A stretch of DNA of 64,000 nt from an uncultured Flavobacteriaceae bacterium (GTDB lineage: Bacteria; Bacteroidota; Bacteroidia; Flavobacteriales; Flavobacteriaceae), in assembly GCA_947503005.1 (NCBI GenBank), contig CANNCA010000010.1:34952-98951 (forward strand), in the 5' to 3' direction. The position numbers were made by a program, and so were the translations under genes. Below are positions 41,293 to 51,400 of this stretch, in pieces. A model generated the notes under the pieces. It was not told where the DNA came from. It did not search any database and saw nothing but the letters and a program-made list of their open reading frames with translations. Positions within the stretch are counted from its first letter, which is position 1. Every line of letters begins with the position of its first letter.

Positions 41293-43563
41293 ATGAAAGC
41301 TTATATTTTCCCCGGTCAGGGTTCCCAAAGTAGAGGAATGGGAAACCATCTTTTTAAAAAGTTTCCAGAAATTTTGAACAAAGCTAATAATATTTTGGGG
41401 TACGATATACAGGAATTATGTGCCATTGACCCGTATAAACACTTGAATAAAACTCAGTATACACAACCAGCCATATACGTGGTTAATACGATGATGTACT
41501 TGGATAAGAAAAGGGACAATCCTACTCCTGATTATCTTGCAGGGCATAGTTTGGGCGAGTACAATGCTTTATTGGCAGCGTCCGTATTTGACTTTGAAAC
41601 GGGACTTAAATTGGTAAGAAGAAGGGCGGAGATTATGTCGAAGGCGCAAAATGGTGGGATGGCGGCTTTGATTGGAATGGGCAAAGACGAAATAAAGACT
41701 ATTTTAAATGATTTTCAATTTAATTCTATAGACATAGCAAATTACAATTCTGTAGACCAGGTGGTAATTTCAGGAAAACAGGAGGATATTGCCAACGCCC
41801 AAAAGGTGTTTGAGGCCAATGGAATCAAATTGTACTACGTATTAAATGTTAGTGGCGCATTTCATTCACGTTATATGAAGGATGCCCGATTGGAATTTGA
41901 TTCTTTTTTGCAACAATTTCAATTTTCGCCACTTAGGACTCCTGTAATTTCTAACGTTTCAGCTCGAGAGTACAAGGATGCAGAAATAAAAGATCTCTTG
42001 GTCAGTCAAATCGATAATCCTGTAAAATGGTATGATAGTATAAGTTACCTCATTCATTTGGGAGTAACGGATTTTATTGAAGTTGGCCCAGGAGATGTAT
42101 TGACAAAGATGGTCGGATATATTCAAGAGAACCCTCTTAATATAGAGGATAAACCTGTCATGATAAAATCAAAGAAAAAAATCATGAATGAGTCATTGAT
42201 TTCAGATATGAAAATGAACGGTGTAGAATCAAGAAAGATTACACCCGAAACCCTGGGTAGTGAGGAATTTAGAAAAGAATACGGAGTAAAGTATGCCTAT
42301 GCTTCGGGTTCTATGTACAGGGGTATTGCGTCCAAGGATTTAGTTCTCCGAATGGCCAAATCCAATTTATTGAGTTTTTTTGGAACTGGTGGATTGAGTC
42401 TTTCCGAAATCGAGGAGGCCATAGTTTGTATTAAAAAAGAGCTCCCGGATGGAAATACTTTTGGCATGAATTTATTGCATAATTTATATGCCCCAGACAA
42501 GGAAATGGAAATTGTTTCCTTATACCTATCCCTTGGAATTAGATATATTGAGGCATCCGCTTATATGGGATGTACTCAGGCTATAGCATACTATCGTATT
42601 AAAGGGCTCGAAAAAGTTGGTAACGAGATTGTTGCAAATAATAAGATTATGGCCAAGATTTCAAGACCCGAGGTGGCGGAAGTATTTATGAGCCCTATTC
42701 CGGATTATATAATTAAGAAGTTGCTCGATGAAAGTATGATATCAAACGAGGAAGCCGATTTAGCCAAACATATTGCCTTGGCAGACGACGTGTGTGCCGA
42801 GGCAGATTCTGCCGGACACACCGATCAGGCTTCGGCATTTACCTTATTTCCTGTAATTCTACGTTTGCGTAATCGTATGATGGAGAAATATAGGTTTCAA
42901 AAGAAATTAAGGGTAGGAGCAGCCGGTGGCATAGGTGTTGCGGAATCAGCGGCTGCCGCATTCTTACTTGGAGTGGATTTCATTTTGACCGGTTCTATTA
43001 ATCAATGTTCAGTGCAGTCAGGTATGAGTGATTCTGTAAAGGACCTTTTACAGACCATGAGTGTTCAGGACACTGATTATGTACCCGCTGGGGACATGTT
43101 CGAATTAGGGGCCAAAGTACAGGTTTTGAAAAAAGGTCTTTTCTTCCCTGCGCGAGCGAAGAGGTTGCGAGAACTATATAAACAACATGATTGTCTTGAA
43201 GATATCTCGGAAAAAGACAGGAAACAGATTCAAGAACGATATTTTCAAAAAACATTTGATGCGGTCTTCGAAGAAATAAAGACCAGAAAAGGAGAAAATT
43301 CTGAAGAAATTGCCAAAGCAAAAAGTGATCCTAAACATAAAATGGCTCTGATTTTCAGATGGTACTTTGGCTACAGCATGCATTTAGCCTTGAATGGTGA
43401 TAAGTCCAAAAAGGTTGATTATCAGGTTCATTGTGGCCCCGCGTTGGGCGCTTTCAATGAATGGGTAAAAGGTACGGAGGTTGAAAGTTGGAAAAATAGA
43501 AATGTGGACGAAATGGCGGATAAAATCATGTCTGGCGCGGCTGACTGCTTATTGAACATATAG
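41293..43563 (+). CDS. Trans-AT acyltransferase fused to PfaD-type enoyl reductase
   Basis: ATG at 41293 (MKAYIFPGQGSQSRGMG) is preferred over an in-frame TTG 42 codons upstream. Residues 1-290 are a malonyl-type AT with GHSLGEYNALLAA and GAFHSRYM intact. Residues about 320-756 are a PfaD-family flavin enoyl reductase: SMYRGIASKDLVLRMAKS, FGTGGLSLSEIE, ASAYMGCTQAIAYYR, EADSAGHTDQ, GAAGGIGVAESAAAAFLLGVDF and FILTGSINQCSVQSG (abbreviated). It loads malonyl units onto ACPs of the megasynthases, which lack AT domains, and reduces enoyl intermediates in trans, which matches their lack of ER domains. Confidence 0.93.
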   Translation: MKAYIFPGQGSQSRGMGNHLFKKFPEILNKANNILGYDIQELCAIDPYKHLNKTQYTQPAIYVVNTMMYLDKKRDNPTPDYLAGHSLGEYNALLAASVFDFETGLKLVRRRAEIMSKAQNGGMAALIGMGKDEIKTILNDFQFNSIDIANYNSVDQVVISGKQEDIANAQKVFEANGIKLYYVLNVSGAFHSRYMKDARLEFDSFLQQFQFSPLRTPVISNVSAREYKDAEIKDLLVSQIDNPVKWYDSISYLIHLGVTDFIEVGPGDVLTKMVGYIQENPLNIEDKPVMIKSKKKIMNESLISDMKMNGVESRKITPETLGSEEFRKEYGVKYAYASGSMYRGIASKDLVLRMAKSNLLSFFGTGGLSLSEIEEAIVCIKKELPDGNTFGMNLLHNLYAPDKEMEIVSLYLSLGIRYIEASAYMGCTQAIAYYRIKGLEKVGNEIVANNKIMAKISRPEVAEVFMSPIPDYIIKKLLDESMISNEEADLAKHIALADDVCAEADSAGHTDQASAFTLFPVILRLRNRMMEKYRFQKKLRVGAAGGIGVAESAAAAFLLGVDFILTGSINQCSVQSGMSDSVKDLLQTMSVQDTDYVPAGDMFELGAKVQVLKKGLFFPARAKRLRELYKQHDCLEDISEKDRKQIQERYFQKTFDAVFEEIKTRKGENSEEIAKAKSDPKHKMALIFRWYFGYSMHLALNGDKSKKVDYQVHCGPALGAFNEWVKGTEVESWKNRNVDEMADKIMSGAADCLLNI

Positions 43564-43987
43564 TACTTCCATGACCTTGAAATCGCTTGGGATTTGAACT
43601 TCAACACATTTTTGATTTGGTGGCTACCTTGGCCCATAGCCTTTTTGTTGTGTGAAGACTCTACGAAAACCAAAAACGGATTTAAAGAACCATTTTATAT
43701 TTTAAAACGCGATATCCTCCTTCTAAGGAAAGGGTCATTCAAAAGAGGTGCATAATCATTATTCATCTATCTAAGCTAAAATTAAACAAGAGTTTCTTTT
43801 GGCTTCTTAAAACCTGAATCGTGAAATTCCGTTTATATCAATTAAACGGATTATGCCCAGCGATAGAGTCCACATATAATCGCTGCGAAAAAGGCAAAAA
43901 TTAAAATATCCGACTCTAACTTTTTAGACCAGAATCCAAAATAAATTTAAGATAGACCCAACAAAATGGGCATCATCAACATTGCTT
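43564..43987. other. Gap between AT-ER and methyltransferase genes
   Basis: About 420 bases without a gene. A perfect 8-bp hairpin TCCGTTTA/TAAACGGA (43828-43850) is the only clear structure; no T-run follows. It may hold an internal promoter for the O-methyltransferase and cupin genes. Confidence 0.45.
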
Positions 43988-44650
43988 ATGAAACAATATC
44001 TTGAAATGTCACAGGACCTGCATGAGTATACGCTTTCTGTTTCTCTCAGAGAACCGGCTATTCTAAAAAAACAACGCGAAATAGTTTCTCGTATGCCAAT
44101 GTCCGCGATGCAAAGCGTGCCAGAGGAGACTCAGTTTTTGGTTTTTTTGATAAAGCTAATAAATGCTAAACGCATAATAGAGATAGGAACCTTTACAGGT
44201 TATAGTACCCTTTGGATGGCGAGTGAACTGCCTCCAGATGGGAAAATCATCACTTGTGATGTTGATGAACATTGGGCTTCCATTGCCCTTGAGTATTGGA
44301 AAGAAGCGAATGTAAATCACAAAATTGATCTTCGAATAGCCCCGGCCATTGATACTTTGGATGATTTATTGACATCGGATTATTGCAATTATTTCGACTT
44401 CATCTACATAGACGCGGATAAGGAGAACTATATTAATTATTACGAAAAAGCTATAAAACTTGTTCGTCCTGGTGGCATTATAGGCATAGACAATGTACTA
44501 TGGGGTGGTAGTATTGTAGATGCTACCAACCAAAGCATAGAGGCCAAGGTTTTACGCGAACTCAATGCCAAATTATTGCATGACAATAGGGTTGCCATTA
44601 GTATGTTGACCATTGGGGATGGATTAACACTTGCAATACGAAATAAGTAA
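43988..44650 (+). CDS. SAM-dependent O-methyltransferase (caffeoyl-CoA OMT type)
   Basis: ATG at 43988 gives 220 residues. Class I methyltransferase motifs: IIEIGTFTGYSTLWMA (SAM loop), ITCDVDEHW, YFDFIYIDADKENYINYY (metal-binding Asp) and GIIGIDNVLWGG. These define the divalent-cation-dependent catechol/caffeoyl-CoA OMT family, also seen in polyketide tailoring. It probably methylates a hydroxyl or enol of the product or of an intermediate. Its direct partner gene is the cupin 35 bases downstream. Confidence 0.9.
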   Translation: MKQYLEMSQDLHEYTLSVSLREPAILKKQREIVSRMPMSAMQSVPEETQFLVFLIKLINAKRIIEIGTFTGYSTLWMASELPPDGKIITCDVDEHWASIALEYWKEANVNHKIDLRIAPAIDTLDDLLTSDYCNYFDFIYIDADKENYINYYEKAIKLVRPGGIIGIDNVLWGGSIVDATNQSIEAKVLRELNAKLLHDNRVAISMLTIGDGLTLAIRNK

Positions 44651-44685
44651 ATGAGAATAAATATTAACAATAAAAAAGTAAAAAA

Positions 44686-45126
44686 ATGAAAAAGCATTCT
44701 GAATTGATTTTTGAAAATTTCAATAGACCATTATCCTCTATCCCATTTCATTTTGACGTGGATGGAATAGAAAGATATTTTTCTGAAGGGTTCCCTGCTC
44801 ATTTAGCTATACATAGAGTGGATATGAGGGACTCTAACAAAGAGGAATATACCATTCCTCATTTCCATGAAGATGAGGATGAGATCAATATTTTGATTCC
44901 AGATGAGGGAGATGAATTGGTGTATAAAATACAGCTTGGAGAAGAGATTTTTACGGTAAATGGCTCAAAAAGTATATGGATACCTTCCGGTTTGACACAT
45001 GGAGCCAATGTAGTTTCAGGTTCTGGTTATTTCGTTGCGATTAGAGTGAAGACAACAGGAAGCGGTAACATTCCTAAGTCTTTTTCAACCAATGAGTTAA
45101 TGGAGAGCGACCCTAATAAGGATTAG
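44686..45126 (+). CDS. Cupin-domain protein
   Basis: A 146-residue single-domain cupin. Motif 1 is YTIPHFHEDEDEINIL (H-x-H...E metal ligands) and motif 2 is SIWIPSGLTHGANVVSG (P-S-G-x-x-H). It may be a tailoring enzyme, a cyclase or isomerase, or a small-molecule-binding regulator. Pairing with the O-methyltransferase inside the cluster favours a pathway role. A strong terminator follows. Confidence 0.8.
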   Translation: MKKHSELIFENFNRPLSSIPFHFDVDGIERYFSEGFPAHLAIHRVDMRDSNKEEYTIPHFHEDEDEINILIPDEGDELVYKIQLGEEIFTVNGSKSIWIPSGLTHGANVVSGSGYFVAIRVKTTGSGNIPKSFSTNELMESDPNKD

Positions 45127-45152
45127 AAATGTTAAAAATAAATTCCTACAAA

Positions 45153-45181
45153 CCCATTCTCGACTTCGGTCGGGATTTTTC
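45153..45181 (+). terminator. UUCG-tetraloop terminator after cupin gene
   Basis: CTCGAC-TTCG-GTCGGG (45159-45174) forms a 6-bp stem closed by the extra-stable C(UUCG)G tetraloop, followed by ATTTTT. It lies about 30 bases after the cupin stop. A second imperfect stem AACGCGGAG/CTTCGCGTT follows at about 45195-45227. Confidence 0.75.
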
Positions 45182-45300
45182 ACTAAAAGCGAAAACGCGG
45201 AGTTTAATGAAAGCTTCGCGTTAATCACTTTGTCCGTAATCAATGAATGTTAAGAAATAGCTTCCTCCTCGGCTAAAAAATCAGCTAATTCAAGAAATCG

Positions 45301-45358
45301 TTCATAAGATTTGATCACAGGCCAAATCTGAGTTTTAGATGACCTTATGAATAATTTT
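45301..45358 (+). promoter_or_regulatory. Attenuator-like hairpin just before the first megasynthase gene
   Basis: TTCATAAG (45301-45308) pairs with CTTATGAA (45344-45351), followed by TAATTTTTG. A second stem AGATTTG (45307-45313) with CAAATCT (45323-45329) nests inside and shares two bases with the first. The arrangement resembles a terminator with an alternative fold, about 45 bases before the start codon. Confidence 0.5.
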
Positions 45359-45404
45359 TGTTGTTGTAATTCTCCAATCACCTAATAAAAGAACTTTGAG
45401 TATA

Positions 45405-48400
45405 ATGGAATTGTCCAAAGCATATTGGAAGAAAAATATGCCAGAGAATGACTCTGGTTTGTTAATCGGTAACCTTATTGGAAACGATGCGAAGGCAGAT
45501 ATTGGCATGTCTCATTTTAAACTTACATCTGCTCAGGTTAAAAACCTAAGATACATTTCGGGCCAGCTTGGCGTATCCGTGGAAAATTACATTAGAACCG
45601 TTTTTCAAATATTCTTGTTCAGGTACCATCAACAATCGACCATTGGGATATTACAAAGTCATGGAACTTCAAAACGATCTCTCTTTTCCAAATTCATACC
45701 CATTTACAAGGAATTGACGGAATCAATCATATTCAAGGATTTGTTAATCGATCAACAGAAACATTTTGAAAGAGTACGGGAATACCCACTGGCGCCCGCT
45801 GAATGGGAGACCCTAGCAAAACCCAATGCCAATGGTGCCATAGTAGTCTTTGCGCGGTTAAACAAAAACTTAAAAATAGAACAGGTAGAGTATATCAAAT
45901 TGTTGAAGAGAAAGCTCCCCAACTTAGGCTTAGGTTTATTGTTTCAAGATAAAACCAACGGAATTGATTTATACTGGAATTACAATAAGCGCCTGTTCGA
46001 TTTGAAGACGATCGGAAGATTAACAAGTTACTTTATTGAACTGACAAAGTCTTCGATTAAACACAATGAAAATACAATTGGTGAATTGGATTTAATATGT
46101 GCCTCTGAAAGGAAAAAGATACTTCAGGATTGGAATGGTAAGGAGACGAAACTAAAAGATGAAAGGAGTATTTATGAGCTTTTTATTGAACAAGTTGAAA
46201 AACGAGCAAAAGAAAATGCTATAATCTATAATGACCTAGAGAGCCAATTGACTACATATACTTATGAAGAAATCGGGACAGAAGTAAATTCCCTTGCTGA
46301 GACTCTTCAAAGTTTAGGTGTAAGTGAAGGGGTTCCAGTCGTTATTTATACTTCTCGATCACAAAATACAGTTATTGGCCTATTGGCTATACTTAAGGTA
46401 AGGGGTATTTACGTTCCTATCGACGAATCTTATCCTGATTCTCAAGTGAAAACAATTGTCGAGGATACAGGGGCAAAAGTATTATTGACCACAGAAAAAC
46501 ATCTTGAAGCTTTGAATGATGTTTTAGTAACTACAGTATGTATGGATAAGGAATGGGTCCCTTTCCAACCTCTATCCTATCCACCTACTGTAGAAGCCTA
46601 TGATATAGACGAGCCTTCTTTAATTCTATATACTTCAGGCTCCACAGGCAGGCCAAAAGGAGTGCTTCATGGTCAACGTCAATTGGTAAATCGCTTTCAT
46701 TGGCTTTGGGAAAATTACCCGTTCAAGCAAGGAGATGTCATGGGGCAGAGAACGATGCTTAACTTTTTACCCTCGTTATGGGGTCTGCTAGGGGGTCTTT
46801 TACAAGGAATACCTACGGTAATAATTCATGATACAATTGTCAAAGACCCATTACGCCTAGCTGAAGTAATCGAGCGGCACAATATTTCATATTTTTCTGT
46901 TGTTCCTACTCTTCTAAAAGTATTATTGGAGTCGGACCTCCCATTTGGTAAATCTTTTACCAGTCTTCGATTTTGTATTACCGCAGGTGAAATATTGCAA
47001 CCATCTTTAGTTAACAAGCTTTTTTCCTATCTACCCAAAGTCACTCTGCTAAACGATTATGGTGCTACCGAGATGAATGGTGTTTTGTTTGAAGAACTTA
47101 AATTCAATGGAAGCCCTATTGATAGAATAAAAGGTTTTCAGCCTATTCCGAATATTGAAGCATACATTTTAAACACTTCATTAGAACCTGTAGGGGTAGG
47201 AATAATCGGGGAACTCCATATTTCGGGGGTCTCTTTGGCATTAAGGTATCTTAACAATGAGATTTTAACTGATGAGAAATTTATACCACACCCATTTAAG
47301 AAGAACTCGGACAAGCGGATGTATAAGACGGGAGATATGGCGAAGTTTACGTCTGAAGGGAAAATACTGGTTATTGGAAGAGGTGACAGGCAGACAAAGG
47401 TCAGAGGGATAAGAATTGAACTTAAGGGAATAGAGGAAATAATAATCTCTCATAAAAGTGTAAAACAGTGTGTTTTAAATGTTGAGGTTGGAGCAAACAA
47501 GACAGAGAGATTAGTCGCTTATGTGGTTTTAAAACCCGGAGAGACGCTTGAAGATAGTGAACTTTTAAAATATTTAGAGAAGGAATTGCCGTTGGCCTAC
47601 TTGCCATCTAAAATTAACTTTATAAAGGAACTACCACGAACCTTAAGCGGAAAAATAAGTTATTCCAAATTGAAAGACATTGTGCTGGAAAAACCAGCTA
47701 GGGGGAAAGAATTTGACAAAGCAGAGGGCGATGAATTGATTGCTACCATTCATTCAATCGCCTGTAAAATATTGGAAGTTAAGCAATTGGACAAAGAAAA
47801 AAGGTGGTACGCGGTTGGCTTTGATTCTATTAACATAATACCCTTTGCCAATTTATTGAATAAGACTTTAGGAACCGACATATCTATTGCCAGTTTATAT
47901 AGTCATGCCTCAATTAAGGATTTAGCCGCATTTCTACGAAAGGCAAATAATTCGATAAGGATACCCGCAGTCAAAAAGGTACTAGAAAAAAGAGATGATA
48001 TCAGTCCAATCAAACAAGGTTCATCAGAGTACGATCGGGGTGCAGTGAGGACCCAATCGAAGAATATCAAGGATGCCAGAAATACCAAAGATATAGCCAT
48101 TATAGGCGTTTCCGGAAGATTTCCAGGCGCGGACAACTTGGATGTTTTTTGGGAAAATTTAATCAAAGGTAGAAATACGGTGACCGATTTGCCATTGGAA
48201 AGATGGAACCTAAAGGAGTGTGGTTCTTCACTGGGGCTAGATAACCAGGCACTTCCAAATTCTGGAGGCTTCATAAATAACATTGAGCGTTTCGAGCCTT
48301 CTTTTTTTAACCTATCCTATTTAGAAGCAACAATGATGGATCCTCAACAACGCATATTGCTCGAGGAATGTTGGAAAGTAATTGAGGATGCCTGTTTGAC

Positions 48401-51400
48401 CAAGGAAATGTTATCCAATACTTCGGTAGGTGTATTTATCGGCATGCGACCAGGGGATTACATTAATCTAATTCATCAGAGTAACGAACAATTACACGCC
48501 CATGCGCTTACTGGAAACGATATGGCAATACTGGCCGCTCGGGTAGCGTATTATTTAAATCTAAAAGGGCCTGCCGTTGCTGTGGATACAGCTTGCTCCT
48601 CATCTGCAGTAGCCATACATATGGCATGTAAAAGTATACAGGCGGGTGACTCAGAAATGGCATTGGCTGGCGGCGTTTGTATTTTATCTACACCCTGGTT
48701 GCATGAAATGTCAGGCAAATTGGGAATGTTGTCAAAAGATGGCCAGTGTAAGCCTTTTGATAATAGTGCGGATGGAATAACTCCCTCAGAGGGAGTCGGA
48801 GTGGTTATGCTCAAATCTTTGGAGAAGGCAAGACAAGACGGGGACAAGATTTATGGAATAATAAAAGCTACAGGTATCAATCAAGATGGAAAAACCAATG
48901 GAATAACCGCTCCTAATGGTTTATCTCAGCAAGAACTTATGGAATCGGTTTATCGGAAAAATAGGATTGACCCAAATACCATTGATTATATCGAGGCTCA
49001 TGGGACAGGGACTAAATTGGGCGACCCGATAGAAGTGGAAGCTTTAAACCGCATATTTTCCAATTCCGATAAGAATAGCAAAACTTTTTATCTAGGTTCG
49101 GTGAAGGCAAATATCGGGCATCCAATTGCAAGTGCGGCAATGGCTGGCCTGTTCAAAATTCTCTTATCCTTCAAATATGAAATGATTCCCCCTCAAATAC
49201 ATTTTCAAGATGAAAATGAGTTGCTGAATTTATCTAATACCCCCTTTGAAATAAATACCAAGCCAGAAGAGTGGAAGGACAATGAAGTTCCAAGGAGAGC
49301 TGCACTAAGTTCCTTTGGTTTTAGTGGAACGAATGCTCACATAGTTTTGGAAGCACCTACCAAAACTCAAGTCAAAAAATTAGCACATGCTCCAGCCTTT
49401 CTTGTATGCATCTCGGCCAAAACCGGATTTTCAATACGTCAGAGGCAAAAGGACATGCTTAAATGGTTAAAAAATAATAAGACACAAACTGTCGTTCAAG
49501 ATCTTGCCTTTGTTTCCAGTATAGGTCGCGACCATTTTAAGTTAAGAATTGCAATACAGGCCTCAGATTTTGATGACTTACAAGACAAACTCGAGAGCAT
49601 ATTATCTGGTGCCGAAATCTCAGGTGTCTTTACTCAGGATTCTAAGAAGGGAGAATGCAATGTGGAAGAAATTATTGGCAATCTAAAAAAGGCATCGAAT
49701 CAACAGGATAGCAGATGGTATATTGAACAACTAAATTCTTTGGGACAAGCTTATGTCAATGGAGAAGATATTGATTGGAATTATGTATATGATGTAAAAA
49801 ACACCTACAATAAAATCTCAATTCCCACCTATCCTTTTAATCATTCTGATCACTGGATAAAACCAAAAGAAATGAAATCTAATGCCGAAACGATTTTCGC
49901 AAAGGAAAGAGACTCTGCAAAGGAGGGGTCTGATGAAGATGGAAATAAGGTTTCTGTTTGGTTAAGGCATTTGTTCTCTGAGGTAATTCAGACCCCGGTT
50001 AGCAAAATAATGGCGAATGAACCATTGGAAAGTTATGGTTTGGATTCAGTACTCATTACCGAATTGAATAGTGTACTGGAAAATAAATTGGGGAAAATAT
50101 CTAAGACCATATTCTTTGAATGCCAGACCATCGATGAACTTTCTGCTTATTTGATTCAACACCACCTAGTTGGTTTATTAAAGTTACCGGAACTACAAGA
50201 GTTGGAAAAAGACCACGGGGACTTAATGGGTAAATCGCATAAGGATACAAAAGATGAAATTTCCTCTAATTCCAAATCTGACAATATAGAGGAAGTAGCA
50301 ATAGTGGGAATGAGCGGACGTTATCCTATGTCCAGCAATCTGGATGAGTTTTATAATAATCTTAAAGCAGGTAAGGATTGTGTTACCGAAATTCCGAAGG
50401 AACGATGGGATTACAGATTGCATTTTTCAGATAGTTCAGAGCAAGATGGGAAGATAAAAGGAAAATGGGGAGGGTTTGTAGACGACGTTGACAAATTTGA
50501 TTCTCTTTTTTTTAATATCTCACCGAAGGAGGCAGAGCTCATGGATCCTCAAGAACGTCTATTCCTCGAAGTAGTATGGCACGCTCTGGAGGATTCTGGT
50601 TATACCAAATCTTTTCTAAAAGGCCATAAAGTAGGAGTTTACTTAGGAGCTACATGGAGCGAGTATCAACTGATAGCGGTGGAAAACAAAATCAATTTAG
50701 GTGATTCCCTATATCCAAATTGTAGCCTAGCCAGTATAGCAAATCGCATTTCTTATCAACTGAGTTTTACAGGACCTAGTATGGCCATAGATACCATGTG
50801 CTCTTCCTCACTTACAGCCCTGCACTATGCGAACGAAGCATTAAGAAGAGGAGAGATAGATTTTGCGGTGGTAGGGGGCGTGAATTTATCATTGCACCCT
50901 TACAAATATCATTTACTTAGTTCGGGAAATTTCCTGTCCACAGAAGGCAAATGTAGGAGTTTTGGCGAAGGCGGGGATGGTTACGTTCCTGGAGAAGGGA
51001 TAGGGGCATTAATCTTAACCAAAAAAAGTCAAGCGCAAAAAGATGGTGCTCCAATATATGCCATGCTCAAAAGTACCGTGCTAAATCATGGAGGTAAGAC
51101 GAACGGGTATACTGTGCCTAATCCAACCAAACAAGGAGATCTTATAAGTGAAGCCCTTATGAAGGCAAGGATTGACCCATCTACTATTACTTATCTTGAA
51201 GCCCATGGTACAGGCACCCCTTTAGGAGATCCTATCGAAATAAAGGGATTGACAAAAGCCTACTCCCAATTTACTTCCAAAACAAATTATTGTGGTTTAG
51301 GTTCTGTAAAGTCTAACATTGGTCATTTGGAAGCCTGTGCTGGGGTAGCAGCTATTACAAAGGTCTTGCTACAAATGAAGCATCAACATCTTGTACCATC

